The translations under genes were made by a program, and so were the position numbers. 64,000 nt of DNA from Kribbella antiqua (GTDB taxonomy: Bacteria; Actinomycetota; Actinomycetes; Propionibacteriales; Kribbellaceae): assembly GCF_004345665.1 (NCBI RefSeq), contig NZ_SLWR01000003.1:434001-498000 (forward strand). Direction: 5' to 3'. Positions 15,931-23,958 of the stretch are shown in pieces (position 1 is the first letter of the stretch; each line of letters begins with the position of its first letter). The notes under the pieces were generated by a model. It had not been told where the DNA came from, made no database searches, and saw only the letters and a list, made by a program, of their open reading frames with translations.

Positions 15931-17475
15931 ATGGATGCCGAAGTCGTCATCGCCGGAGCTGGCCCGAACGGTCTCATGCTCGCCACCGAGCTGCTGCTGT
16001 CCGGCATCCGGCCGATCGTGCTGGAGCGGCTGTCCGCTCCCAGCGAGGAACCAAAAGCCAACGGCCTCGTCGGCCAAGTCGTCCGAATGCTCGACCGCCG
16101 CGGCCTGTACGAACGCCTCAGCGGTACGACGGACCCACCAAAACCTCAGCCGCGTTTCATGTACGGCGCGATGCCGCTCCACCTCGCCGCGCTCGAGAAC
16201 AATCCGGTCTACATCCTCCCGGTCCCGCAACGCCGGATCGAGGAAGTGCTCCAGGAACGCGCACTCGAACTCGGCGCCGAGATCCGCCGCGGCCACGAAC
16301 TAATCGGCTTCTCCCAGGATGCCGACTCCGTCGCCGTCGACATCTCCGGCCCGGATGGCGTGTATCAACAAAAGACCCGCTACCTCGTCGGCGCCGACGG
16401 CGGCCGCAGCCTGACCCGCAAACTCGCCGGCATCGACTTCCCCGGCGTCACCAACGACGCCAGCGTCCACCGTACGGCGAACGCGTCCGTACCGCCCGAG
16501 TACGTCGACCCCGCCACCGGCGGACTGTCGATACCGTCGTACGGCGTGATCCCGCCGGCCATGCATCACCGTACGGAGCGGGGATTGTTCTTCTACGCGC
16601 ACTTACCGAATCGGATCCCAATGGTCGGCACGGGCGAGTGGGATGCGCCGCCCGATGAGCCGATGTCCTTCGGCGAACTCCAGGACAGTGTCGATCGGGT
16701 GCTGGGCGTTCACCTTCCGCTGACTCCGCCCGACGGTGATGGACCGCATCTGCTGCGTCGCTCGACCGGCGGCAACAGCCGGCTGGCCGATCGCTTCCGG
16801 GAGGGTCGGGTGTTGCTGGTCGGGGATGCCGCGCATGTTCACTCCGCGCTCGGCGGACCCGGGCTGAACCTGGGGCTGCAGGATGCCGTCAACCTCGGCT
16901 GGAAGCTCGCCGCCGAGCTGCAGGGCTGGGCGCCGGAAGGACTGCTCGACACCTACGAGTCCGAGCGGCGGCCGGTCGGGCAGCGGGTCGTGATGCAGAC
17001 CCAGGCTCAATCCGCCTTGATTGCTCCAGGCAACGAAGTTACGGCGCTCCGCGAGTTGTTCGCCGAGTTGCTGGCGGAGCCGCGGAATGTTCAGCACGTC
17101 GCCGACCTCATCACCGGCGCCGACATCCGCTACTACGACGGGCCGCATCCGTTGATCGGCCGGTGGGCGCCTGACCTGACCATCCGGCAGAACGGCAGGA
17201 CAGTCCGGCTGGCGGAGCTGACCAAGACCGCTCGCCCCCTGCTGCTCGACTTCACGGAGGGCGCGGTGTTCGCGGCCGAGGTTGTGACTGACCGGGTCCA
17301 TGTGGAGATCGGGCGCTGCGAGCATGGCCCGATCGCCTTGCTGATCAGGCCGGACGGCTACGTCGCCTGGGCCGTGGAGCGCGATGCTGCGGAGGAGCTC
17401 GAAGGTCTACGAACCGCGCTGGCGGCGTGGTTCGGCGTACGTCAAGGACGGGACTTGACCAACGCGGCCAGGTAG
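15931..17475 (+). CDS. FAD-dependent aromatic hydroxylase/monooxygenase
   Basis: 514 residues from the ATG at 15931. It shows the three flavin motifs of class A monooxygenases: the Rossmann GAGPNGLM at the N-terminus, the DG motif LVGADGGRSLTRKLAG, and the GD motif VLLVGDAAHVHSALGGPGLN. The C-terminal thioredoxin-like domain found in the PgaE/RdmE/MhpA group is also present. Such enzymes hydroxylate phenolic or polyketide aromatic rings with NAD(P)H and O2, and some inactivate rifampicin or tetracyclines. The substrate cannot be assigned. It follows a TetR gene, so it is probably inducible. It overlaps the convergent regulator gene by 34 bp. Confidence 0.87.
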   Translation: MDAEVVIAGAGPNGLMLATELLLSGIRPIVLERLSAPSEEPKANGLVGQVVRMLDRRGLYERLSGTTDPPKPQPRFMYGAMPLHLAALENNPVYILPVPQRRIEEVLQERALELGAEIRRGHELIGFSQDADSVAVDISGPDGVYQQKTRYLVGADGGRSLTRKLAGIDFPGVTNDASVHRTANASVPPEYVDPATGGLSIPSYGVIPPAMHHRTERGLFFYAHLPNRIPMVGTGEWDAPPDEPMSFGELQDSVDRVLGVHLPLTPPDGDGPHLLRRSTGGNSRLADRFREGRVLLVGDAAHVHSALGGPGLNLGLQDAVNLGWKLAAELQGWAPEGLLDTYESERRPVGQRVVMQTQAQSALIAPGNEVTALRELFAELLAEPRNVQHVADLITGADIRYYDGPHPLIGRWAPDLTIRQNGRTVRLAELTKTARPLLLDFTEGAVFAAEVVTDRVHVEIGRCEHGPIALLIRPDGYVAWAVERDAAEELEGLRTALAAWFGVRQGRDLTNAAR

Positions 17476-18011
17476 CGGCACGGGCCGTCGCCGGGGTTGT
17501 GGAACGTGGTCGGAGACGGCGGGCCGAGCTGGAGGCAGTCGCCGCTCAACAGATCGTGGATCACCGAACCCTCGTGAAAGCGCAGGTGGCCCTCGAGGAT
17601 CCAGAGCAGCTGCTGGCGTTTGAACGCGTAGGCGTCGGCAGGGTAGGAGATCGATGCTCCGGGCGGAAGTTCGACCTCAACCAACTCCAACGGACTGTCG
17701 GTCGCCGCCGGCGAGACGGCCCGGCGCCAATAGCCGGTGGCCGGATCTGTCCAAACCGGCTGATCGGCCTGGCGGCGGAGGAGGTCACCGGTGTTCTCCG
17801 CGCGGGCGACCAGCTCAGACAAGGTCATGCCGAGGGCAGCCGAGAGCCGGCCGAGCAGGACCGCGGTCGGTTGCGCCTCGCCACGCTCGATCTTGCCGAT
17901 CATCGCCCGAGACACCCCGGACAACTCGGCCAGCGCGTTCACGGACAGGTCCTGGGCGGTCCGGGCGGCCTGCAGCGTCGCTGCCAGCGAGGCCGACAAT
18001 TGATCCAACAC
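17442..18011 (-). CDS. XRE-family regulator with cupin domain
   Basis: 189 residues from the GTG at 18011. The start was chosen because a TATAGT -10 element ends 7 bp upstream, giving a leaderless mRNA; a GTG three codons earlier is the alternative. Residues about 8-65 form the helix-turn-helix (LSVNALAELSGVSRAMIGKI), and the C-terminal half is a small beta-barrel cupin (LLWILEGHLRFHEG). Such proteins usually sense a small metabolite. It is divergent from a Pat/MnaT-like acetyltransferase gene and shares overlapping promoters with it, so joint autoregulation is likely. Confidence 0.85.
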   Translation of the reverse strand: MLDQLSASLAATLQAARTAQDLSVNALAELSGVSRAMIGKIERGEAQPTAVLLGRLSAALGMTLSELVARAENTGDLLRRQADQPVWTDPATGYWRRAVSPAATDSPLELVEVELPPGASISYPADAYAFKRQQLLWILEGHLRFHEGSVIHDLLSGDCLQLGPPSPTTFHNPGDGPCRYLAALVKSRP

Positions 18012-18018
18012 GCTTGCC

Positions 18019-18044
18019 ACTATAGCAGCAGGTATGGCTACTAT
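18019..18044. promoter_or_regulatory. overlapping divergent leaderless promoters with palindrome
   Basis: The minus-strand -10 TATAGT (18024-18019) serves the XRE-cupin gene and the plus-strand -10 TACTAT (18039-18044) serves the GNAT gene, whose ATG at 18051 lies 6 bp beyond it. ATAGCAGC (18022-18029) and GCTACTAT (18037-18044) form an inverted repeat with one mismatch and a 7-bp spacer covering both -10 elements. Confidence 0.5.
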
Positions 18045-18050
18045 CGTGGC

Positions 18051-18572
18051 ATGGCAAAAGTCAGAGACGCCTCCCCGCTCGACGGCGAGGCCTGCGCCGC
18101 GATCTACGCGCCCTATGTCACCGGAACGGCGATCACCTTCGAGATCGACCCGCCGTCCGCCGCCGAGATGGCTCAGCGGATCGCCGACGCCCAGGCGACC
18201 CACGCCTGGATGGTGCTCGAGGACGAAGGGCGCGTGGTCGGCTACGCGTATGCGGGTCCGATGAAGCCACGAGCGGCGTACCGCTGGTCCTGCGAGGTGA
18301 GCGTCTACCTCGAGCTGGGACGGCGCCGTACCGGTGGCGGACGCGCGCTGTACGAAGCCCTCTTCGACCGGTTGATCGAGCGCGGCTTCCGTACGGCGAT
18401 CGCCGGCATGACCCTGCCGAATGACGCCAGCGTCGGTCTCCACACGGCCTTGGGCTTCGAGGAGATCGGCACCTACCGCCGGATCGGCTGGAAGCTCGAC
18501 GCCTGGCACGACGTGCACTGGCGTCAACGGCCCCTCGCCGTACTCCCGGATCCGCCGGAGGAGCCGAGCTGA
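18051..18572 (+). CDS. GNAT N-acetyltransferase, Pat/MnaT-like
   Basis: 173 residues, the usual length of the phosphinothricin/methionine sulfoximine acetyltransferase group. The N-terminus (MAKVRDASPLDGEACAAIYA then PYV.GTAITFE) and the acetyl-CoA region near RRRTGGGRALYEAL with the conserved GFEEIGTYRRIGWK segment match this group. It would acetylate the amino group of an amino-acid-like substrate using acetyl-CoA; real substrates are often methionine sulfoximine or sulfone. The start is predicted leaderless. It is divergent from the XRE-cupin regulator, its probable controller. Confidence 0.87.
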   Translation: MAKVRDASPLDGEACAAIYAPYVTGTAITFEIDPPSAAEMAQRIADAQATHAWMVLEDEGRVVGYAYAGPMKPRAAYRWSCEVSVYLELGRRRTGGGRALYEALFDRLIERGFRTAIAGMTLPNDASVGLHTALGFEEIGTYRRIGWKLDAWHDVHWRQRPLAVLPDPPEEPS

Positions 18573-18573
18573 T

Positions 18574-19416
18574 CTAGGCGATCGGGTCCCACACGCGGAC
18601 GACGCCGTCGCGGCCGGCGGTGAGTACGACGCGGTGGTCGTCGAGGGTCGTCACTCCGACAGTCCAGATCTCGCCTTGATGCCCAATCAGAGGGTCGCCG
18701 AACTGCTCTTGCCGGACGAGATCCCAGACTCGCGCGGTCCCGTCCTCGCCACCGGAGACCGCGAAGGCGCGACCTCCCATCGTCATCGTGGTCAGTGCGG
18801 AAACGGGCTTCTCGTGGCCGGTGAGTGGCTGACCTATCGAGCTGCCGTCGGCCCACGCTCGTACGTCGCCATCCAAGGTTGCCGCGAGTACCACTGGACG
18901 GCCGGCCACCTCGGACAGTGCCACTGGGCCGCTCGCTCCGTCGCACGGAAGCTCGTAGATGAGCTCACCCTGTGCGAGATCCGACACCAGCACAGTGTCT
19001 GCACCGCTCGAGACCACAACCGGTCTCTCATCGAGTTGCGCCACCACACCTGCCACGATCACAGCCTGACCATGCACTTGGGTCAGGGCCATGGAATGCA
19101 CGCAGGTCTGGGTGGATCGACTGAGCAATTCGCCGGTCAGCAGATCCCACAGAGCCGGGTCTTGGTGCTCCCCGCCAGCGGCGAAGAGGACTCGTTCACC
19201 GACGACATCGACTGCCACGTGGCCGAAGTCAGGGAGCTCGACGCCGGCGAGCGGCTGTTCCGTCCAGAGGTCCTGCGCGATGTCCCACACCCAGACCGCG
19301 TTGGCCCAATCGGCGCAGACCAGAACCTGCCGGTCCCGTACGACGGTCAGCGCGAAATCGCGGATCGGCCGCTCGGACGGAATCGGGCTGCTGGCGATCA
19401 AACGATGGTCTGACAC
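18574..19416 (-). CDS. WD40 repeat protein
   Basis: 280 residues from a GTG at 19416, the first start that does not overlap the divergent GNAT gene. At least five beta-propeller repeats can be followed, the clearest being GHEKPVSALTTM...GGEDGTARVWDL and GHQGEIWTVGVT...AGRDGVVRVWDP near the C-terminus. It has no kinase, NACHT or effector domain attached, unlike many bacterial WD40 proteins, so it looks like a free-standing scaffold. No signal peptide is seen. Its partner and role are unknown. Confidence 0.72.
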   Translation of the reverse strand: MSDHRLIASSPIPSERPIRDFALTVVRDRQVLVCADWANAVWVWDIAQDLWTEQPLAGVELPDFGHVAVDVVGERVLFAAGGEHQDPALWDLLTGELLSRSTQTCVHSMALTQVHGQAVIVAGVVAQLDERPVVVSSGADTVLVSDLAQGELIYELPCDGASGPVALSEVAGRPVVLAATLDGDVRAWADGSSIGQPLTGHEKPVSALTTMTMGGRAFAVSGGEDGTARVWDLVRQEQFGDPLIGHQGEIWTVGVTTLDDHRVVLTAGRDGVVRVWDPIA

Positions 19417-19491
19417 GGCGCGCCATGCTAGCCATCCATCAGACCATCCCCCGAGGCAACGATGGCCTTGATCGCGGGTGAGGATTGGGGA

Positions 19492-19983
19492 GTGACCGAC
19501 ATCCGCCTGAGCATTCGTCGTGCGGTCGAGAGCGACGATGCCGCCCTGCTCGAGATCGACCAGACTTCCTGGGACGCCACCTCCGGGTTCCCGTCGTACC
19601 AGGAGGCCATCCGGGACAGCTTCTTCGCCCGCAGCGGACCGGAGGCGCATCTGGTCGCCGAGTACGACGGTGAGGTCGTCGGCTATCTGCGGTTACAGGA
19701 CAAGTACCCGTTCCCCGAGGGCGACGGCGTACTCACCATCAACGGTCTCGCGGTCGCCCACGCACACCGCGGCATCGGCGTGGCCAGCACGCTGCTCGAA
19801 GCGGCCGCCGCGGAGGGCAAGCGCCGCGGCGCCCGCAAGATCAGCCTCCACGTCCACGGCACCAACACCACCGCCCGCCGCCTCTACGAACGCCACGGCT
19901 ACGTCGTCGAGGGCATCCACCCCAACGAATTCCTCATCGAAGGCACCTTCATAGACGCCGTCGACATGGCGAAGATGCTCTGA
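19492..19983 (+). CDS. GNAT family N-acetyltransferase
   Basis: 163 residues from the GTG at 19492, preferred over the ATG at 19462 because GGTGAGGA lies just ahead and the GNAT fold begins directly with IRLSIRRAVESDDAALLEID. The acetyl-CoA-binding motif A is HRGIGVASTLLEAAAAEGKR, followed by TARRLYERHGYVVEG. Substrate unknown; protein, amino acid or antibiotic amines are possible. Its stop overlaps the start of the next gene by one base (TGATG), so it is translated together with the hydrolase. Confidence 0.83.
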   Translation: MTDIRLSIRRAVESDDAALLEIDQTSWDATSGFPSYQEAIRDSFFARSGPEAHLVAEYDGEVVGYLRLQDKYPFPEGDGVLTINGLAVAHAHRGIGVASTLLEAAAAEGKRRGARKISLHVHGTNTTARRLYERHGYVVEGIHPNEFLIEGTFIDAVDMAKML

Positions 19984-20813
19984 TGGCACGATTTGCTGCC
20001 CCAGATGGGGTCGAGCTGACTTACCACCTGCTGGGCGAAGGTGAGCCACTGGTGTGCGTGCCAGGTGGCATGCTCGCGAGTGCTTACCTCGGGGACCTGG
20101 GTGGTTTATCGGCGCATCGGCAGCTGGTCCTGCTGGATCTGCGCGGGACGGGTGAGTCCGACGGGCCCGGCGATCCGCAGAACTGGCGATGCGATCGGCA
20201 GGTCAGCGACGTCGAAGCGCTGCGCGAACACCTCGGACTCGAGAAGCTCACGCTGCTCGGCCACTCCGCCGGCGCGAGCCTGGTCACCCGGTACGCCGCC
20301 GAGCACCCAGAGCGGATCGCCAAGCTGGTGCTCGCAACCCCTGGCACCAGGTCCGTCGGCATCGACGTGACCGCCGACCGTCGCCGCCAGGTCCTGGAAC
20401 GGCGCAAGGACGAGCCGTGGTACCCCGAGGTCTCCGCCGCGTTCGAAGCGATCCAGACCGGGGAGGGCGCAGACTGGCAAGCCCTCAACCCGATGTCGTA
20501 CGCCCGCTGGGACGCCGACGCCAAAGCCCACCAGGCCTTCGAAGACACCCTCGCCAACTACGAAGCGCTCGGCAGCTTCAACTCACGCGACGCCTTCGAC
20601 CCGGCGGCCACCCGAGCAGCTCTGACAAAGCTCGAAGCCCCGGCCTTGATCCTGGCCGGGGCTCTCGACTGGGGTACTGACACGATTGCCGCCGAAGAAT
20701 TCGCCGGCCTCTTCCCCAACGCTCAGTTCACCGTTCTACCCGGCGTCGCCCACCATCCCTGGCTGGACGACCCTCAGGGCTTCCTCGACACTGTGCTGGC
20801 GTTCCTCAGGTAG
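19983..20813 (+). CDS. alpha/beta hydrolase
   Basis: 276 residues. The nucleophile elbow is GHSAGAS (Ser near residue 96), the acid is probably in GALDWGTD and the catalytic His in GVAHHPWLDD. The oxyanion region resembles PGGM, close to proline iminopeptidase-like hydrolases, and the lid is short. Cytosolic, no signal peptide. The reaction could be ester, lactone or peptide hydrolysis; sequence alone does not decide. It is translationally coupled to the GNAT gene and convergent with the PPOX gene, with 4 bp between them. Confidence 0.83.
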   Translation: MARFAAPDGVELTYHLLGEGEPLVCVPGGMLASAYLGDLGGLSAHRQLVLLDLRGTGESDGPGDPQNWRCDRQVSDVEALREHLGLEKLTLLGHSAGASLVTRYAAEHPERIAKLVLATPGTRSVGIDVTADRRRQVLERRKDEPWYPEVSAAFEAIQTGEGADWQALNPMSYARWDADAKAHQAFEDTLANYEALGSFNSRDAFDPAATRAALTKLEAPALILAGALDWGTDTIAAEEFAGLFPNAQFTVLPGVAHHPWLDDPQGFLDTVLAFLR

Positions 20814-20817
20814 CGGG

Positions 20818-21210
20818 CTATGCCACGTTGCGTCTGCTGCTTCCGTCCAGGCCCCAGCTGAGGATGCGCTCGGGGTGGATGCGGATGATTTCGCGGCTGA
20901 AGCCTGGCATGGGCGGGTCGACGTCGACGATCGCCTCGGCGCGGCCGCGGATCTCGACGCCGCGGACCTGCCAGCCGTGCTCGGTGGAGAGGTCGTCAAC
21001 CACCAGGCTCACGTGCGGATCGGCCTGAATGTTCCGGAACTTCCGGCTGCCGCCCAGGCCGTGTCCGCCGATGTCGACGTAGCCCTCTGCCGCCTTCACG
21101 AAGAACCCGACGGGGTTGTTCTGCACAGTGCCGTCGGGCACCTTCGTGGCGAGCCGGCCCAGCTTCTGCTCGGCCAGGTAGGCGAGCTCGGATGCGGTGA
21201 AGATACTCAT
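20818..21210 (-). CDS. PPOX-class flavin/F420-dependent oxidoreductase
   Basis: 130 residues from the ATG at 21210. The split-barrel fold of the pyridoxamine-phosphate oxidase superfamily is recognisable from MSIFTASELAYLAEQKLGRL, QNNPVGFFV and SLVVDDLSTEHGWQVRGVEI. The short length and wording of these blocks fit the actinobacterial PPOX class F420-dependent oxidoreductases, which reduce or oxidise small molecules with the deazaflavin F420. FMN use cannot be excluded. It sits alone between a hydrolase and an M23 peptidase. Confidence 0.75.
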   Translation of the reverse strand: MSIFTASELAYLAEQKLGRLATKVPDGTVQNNPVGFFVKAAEGYVDIGGHGLGGSRKFRNIQADPHVSLVVDDLSTEHGWQVRGVEIRGRAEAIVDVDPPMPGFSREIIRIHPERILSWGLDGSSRRNVA

Positions 21211-21257
21211 CCGCACAGCCTGCAACCTCAACAACAGTCGAGGTCAAGCCTCGTTCG

Positions 21258-22163
21258 TTACGGGTTGACGCCGTGCTCGCGGAGCCAGGGCTCGGGGTCA
21301 ACCGGGGTGTCGCCGTCCGGGAGGACCTCGAAGTGGAGGTGGGGGCCGGTGGTGTTGCCGGTGACGCCGATCGCGCCGACCTGGTCGCCGGCGGCCACGG
21401 TGTCGCCGACCGAGACGTCGAACTCGGACATGTGGCTGTACGACGTGACCGTGCCGTCGGCGTGGCGGACCTTCACCTGGCGTCCGTACGCGCCTTCGTA
21501 GTCGGCCTGGATGACCTCGCCCGCCATCACCGAACGAACCGGCGTACCGATGGGAGCGGCGAAGTCGAGGCCGGTGTGGTTCCTGGCCCAGCGGCCGCCG
21601 GCCTGGCCGAACCGGGCGGTCAGGTGGTAGCCGGTCGTCGGCAGGACGACCTTCGGCGCGGCCTTGGCCTTGGCGATCGCGGCAGCCTTCGCCGCGGCCA
21701 GGGCGCGTGCCTGCGCGGCGGCCTTCTTCGCAGCCGCCTGCTTCGCCGCGGCGAGCGCGAGGGCCCGGCGCTGGGTCAAGGTCGCGTTGGCGGCCAGTTT
21801 CGCCGCCCGAGCCTGCGCGGCCTGCTCGGCCTGCAGCTTCTTGGTGGCCGCGAGACCGAGGTCGACCCGGGACGTGTCGCGCGAGGCGAGGTCCCGTCGA
21901 TCGACCCGGGCCGCGGACAGGGCGTTGGCCTGGGCAGCACTCAGCTCGGTCGCGGTGGTCGAGGAGCCGGTGGCGGAGGAGGTGAGTCCGACGGCGGTGG
22001 TGCCGGCCGCAGCGGCCAGAGCGGCGGTGAGGCCGATCAGCTGGGTACGACGGCCAAGACTTCGCAGACTTCGGCGGGAGGCGCGATGCTTGGCCACCCG
22101 ACGCAGCGCAGCCGGACGTTGTGCCGGCCGTTCGCTTGCCGGCACGTCAGGGTGAGAGGACAC
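21258..22163 (-). CDS. M23 (LytM) peptidase, exported or membrane-anchored
   Basis: 301 residues from a GTG. An Arg-rich N-terminus precedes a hydrophobic segment (TQLIGLTAALAAAAGTTAV), so it is secreted or anchored. A long Ala/Lys/Gln helical region (about 75-185) probably forms a coiled coil. The C-terminal LytM domain has the zinc motifs HTGLDFAAPIGTPV and HLHFEV plus SYSHMSEF. These enzymes cut peptide cross-bridges of peptidoglycan, or regulate amidases when inactive; here the zinc ligands are intact. A weak promoter (TTGAGG-18 bp-TATGGT) precedes it. I looked for a c-di-AMP riboswitch and did not find one. Confidence 0.88.
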   Translation of the reverse strand: MSSHPDVPASERPAQRPAALRRVAKHRASRRSLRSLGRRTQLIGLTAALAAAAGTTAVGLTSSATGSSTTATELSAAQANALSAARVDRRDLASRDTSRVDLGLAATKKLQAEQAAQARAAKLAANATLTQRRALALAAAKQAAAKKAAAQARALAAAKAAAIAKAKAAPKVVLPTTGYHLTARFGQAGGRWARNHTGLDFAAPIGTPVRSVMAGEVIQADYEGAYGRQVKVRHADGTVTSYSHMSEFDVSVGDTVAAGDQVGAIGVTGNTTGPHLHFEVLPDGDTPVDPEPWLREHGVNP

Positions 22164-22217
22164 GGAGGGGCCTTCCAGGAGGGGCTGCCACCGCGAGGGG
22201 CTGCAGTGGCGTCATCG

Positions 22218-22247
22218 ACCATAACGAGGAGGTCACGAAGCCCTCAA
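22218..22247 (-). promoter_or_regulatory. possible promoter of the M23 peptidase gene
   Basis: On the minus strand TTGAGG (22247-22242), an 18-bp spacer and TATGGT (22223-22218). The match to consensus is moderate. Confidence 0.3.
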
Positions 22248-22442
22248 ACGCGGATTGCGCCCAGATCAACAAAATCGCACACGGATCGTGAGGGTTTCCT
22301 GCCCCCACGTAGACGCTCAGGCGTGAACCCGCCTGCCTTACAAGCGTTTGAAGGCGTGACGCGGATCACGTCGCGGATGGCGCCGAGCAGACCTGCTGGA
22401 CCGGTATAAGCCGTCCACATTTTGAGAGGTTTGTCTACCAAG
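22248..22442. other. non-coding stretch between the M23 gene and the sulfur operon
   Basis: Part of a 350-bp gap (22164-22513). Base composition is less GC-rich than the neighbours. A minus-strand frame covering 22244-22585 lacks GC-rich third positions and is not believed. No riboswitch or tRNA-like fold is recognised. Confidence 0.4.
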
Positions 22443-22471
22443 TTACTGATCTTTCCATCGCGACCCATACT
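22443..22471 (+). promoter_or_regulatory. possible promoter of the sulfur-type operon
   Basis: TTACTG (22443-22448), a 17-bp spacer and CATACT (22466-22471) would start transcription near 22478, 36 nt before the leader-peptide GTG. Confidence 0.4.
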
Positions 22472-22513
22472 GGAACCATCGATCAGGAACAGGTGCGACA
22501 AAGGAGGATGCAG

Positions 22514-22588
22514 GTGACGCGCGCACTGCCGTACTACCGCCTCCACATCGACCTTCTCCGGGTGTCCAGCGCCCTCTGTCGACACTGA
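22514..22588 (+). CDS. Cys-containing leader peptide of the sulfur-type operon
   Basis: 24 residues from a GTG preceded by a perfect AAAGGAGG 7 bp upstream. The core HIDLLRVSSALCR followed by His and stop matches the pattern I know from short 'putative leader peptides' ahead of actinobacterial sulfur and sulfonate genes, which end with a Cys codon near the stop. The likely role is ribosome-dependent attenuation that senses charged Cys-tRNA. A hairpin follows at 22618-22652, and the FMN reductase start is 238 bp after the leader stop. The peptide itself probably has no function. Confidence 0.7.
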   Translation: MTRALPYYRLHIDLLRVSSALCRH

Positions 22589-22617
22589 TCAGCACTCGCT
22601 GACTCACCACCTCACGT

Positions 22618-22652
22618 ACGGCGTCCCGTAGCAGGGACGTCTGTCGCGCCGT
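22618..22652 (+). promoter_or_regulatory. hairpin downstream of the leader peptide
   Basis: ACGGCG (22618-22623) pairs with CGCCGT (22647-22652), and TCCC pairs with GGGA inside. It lies 30 nt after the leader stop, in the position of an attenuator stem. No U-run follows. Confidence 0.35.
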
Positions 22653-22826
22653 GCCCGCATCCGCGGAGCCCGAGCGCCCGCGAAGCCTGCCCGCGCCCGG
22701 GAGAAGACCGTGACCTCACTCACCAATGTGCCGTACGGCACCGTGCTCGGGTTCGCGCTCGGTGCGGTGATCGCGACGATGCGGCTGTCCGGCAGCCCAA
22801 GGACAAGCAGAAGTAGGAGGACGCCC

Positions 22827-23882
22827 ATGGCAACGATCGCGACCATTTCGAGCAGTCCGTCCCACCCGTCCCGCACCGACGCGGTGCTGGACTATGTCAC
22901 CAAGCGCCTGATCAGCCACGGTCACGAGGTCACGCCGATCGTGCTGCGCGACCTGTCGACCGAGCCGTTGCTGCGCGGCCGGGCGGACGATCCCGGGATC
23001 GCCTCGGCCGTCGAGGTGCTGGAGGCCGCTGACGCGGTCGTCGTCACCACGCCGGTCTACAAAGCGGCGTACTCCGGTCTTCTCAAGGTGTTCCTCGATC
23101 TGTTGCCGCAGTACGCCCTGAAGGGCAAGACGGTGTTGCCGCTGGCAACCGGCGGCACACCGGCGCACGTTCTCGCCATCGACTACGCACTTCGCCCGGT
23201 GCTCACCAGCCTCGGTGCGGGCGCGATCGGTCAGGGCTGGTTCGTGCTGTCGTCCCACATTCGCCTGTACGACGGAGGCGGTCTGCTACTGGACCCGGCG
23301 GCATCAGTGCCGGTCTACCAGGTGACCGAGGCGTTCCTCGCGACCGTCGAAGGCAATCAACCGGTGGAGAGCGCGCCGGTCCAGATCGCCGCAGTGGAAG
23401 CGGTTCGCGCCCGTCCGGAGGATCCCGAGGCGGCGCCGCTGCTCGCCGATCTGGTCGTTGAATACAGCACGCGCTACGGCCTCACCAACCAGAACACGCA
23501 GCTCACCGAGGTTCCCGCGTCCGATTTCCACGCCGAGCGCGGCGGAGCCTTCGTGTTGCTGCGGCACGGCGGAGAGACCGTTGCCGGCGGCGCCATTCGC
23601 CGGTACGACGACCAGACGGCCGAGGTGAAGCGGATGTGGACCTCGCATGTGCACCGGCGTCAGGGCTTGGGTCGTCGCGTGCTAGCCGAGCTCGAGGCGG
23701 CTGCGATCGATCTCGGCTACCGGAGGCTCTACCTGACCACAGGACCGAGGCAGCCGGAGGCGGCGGCGCTGTATCTGGCGGTCGGTTTCGAGCCGCAATT
23801 CGACGTCGACGCGGATCCGGAATCGATTGGGCCGCTGCCCTTCACCAAAGAGCTGTCTGTCGCTTTGAAGGTGGCGTCATGA
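22827..23882 (+). CDS. FMN reductase (SsuE/MsuE-like) fused to a GNAT domain
   Basis: 351 residues from the ATG at 22827, with TAGGAGG just upstream. Residues 1-180 are a flavodoxin-like NAD(P)H:FMN reductase with the SsuE signature TPVYKAAYSGLLKVFLDLLP and the early FMN phosphate loop SSSPSHPSRT. Residues about 205-351 form a GNAT acetyltransferase with the acetyl-CoA loop VHRRQGLGRRVLAELE. The reductase half would supply FMNH2 to the luciferase-like monooxygenases encoded next; the role of the acetyltransferase half is unclear. SsuE alone is about 190 residues, so the fusion is real. The stop overlaps the ATGA that begins MIRU-like copy 2. Confidence 0.85.
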   Translation: MATIATISSSPSHPSRTDAVLDYVTKRLISHGHEVTPIVLRDLSTEPLLRGRADDPGIASAVEVLEAADAVVVTTPVYKAAYSGLLKVFLDLLPQYALKGKTVLPLATGGTPAHVLAIDYALRPVLTSLGAGAIGQGWFVLSSHIRLYDGGGLLLDPAASVPVYQVTEAFLATVEGNQPVESAPVQIAAVEAVRARPEDPEAAPLLADLVVEYSTRYGLTNQNTQLTEVPASDFHAERGGAFVLLRHGGETVAGGAIRRYDDQTAEVKRMWTSHVHRRQGLGRRVLAELEAAAIDLGYRRLYLTTGPRQPEAAALYLAVGFEPQFDVDADPESIGPLPFTKELSVALKVAS

Positions 23883-23958
23883 GCGAGCGCAGCGAGCGAA
23901 TCATCGAGCACAGCGCCCTACGAGCCTCATGGGCGCCCGGAGCGAAGCGAGGACGCCC
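23879..23958 (+). repeat. MIRU-like intercistronic element, copy 2
   Basis: Exactly 80 bp between the ATGA at the FMN reductase stop and the ATGA at the next gene start. It is 61/80 identical to 8298-8377 with no gaps. It contains a 27-codon frame (23879-23962) whose start overlaps the upstream stop and whose stop overlaps the downstream start, the defining layout of mycobacterial MIRUs. The end forms CATGGGCG/CGCCCATG, including the next start codon. Confidence 0.7.

Noticed and set aside
22164..22442. Possible c-di-AMP (ydaO-type) riboswitch before the M23 peptidase
   Set aside because: Such riboswitches are common ahead of actinobacterial cell-wall hydrolases, but I could not find the conserved core segments or the long 5' stem in this interval.
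22244..22585. 113-codon minus-strand frame upstream of the M23 gene
   Set aside because: Third positions are not GC-rich, there is no ribosome site, and it overlaps the well supported leader peptide on the other strand.
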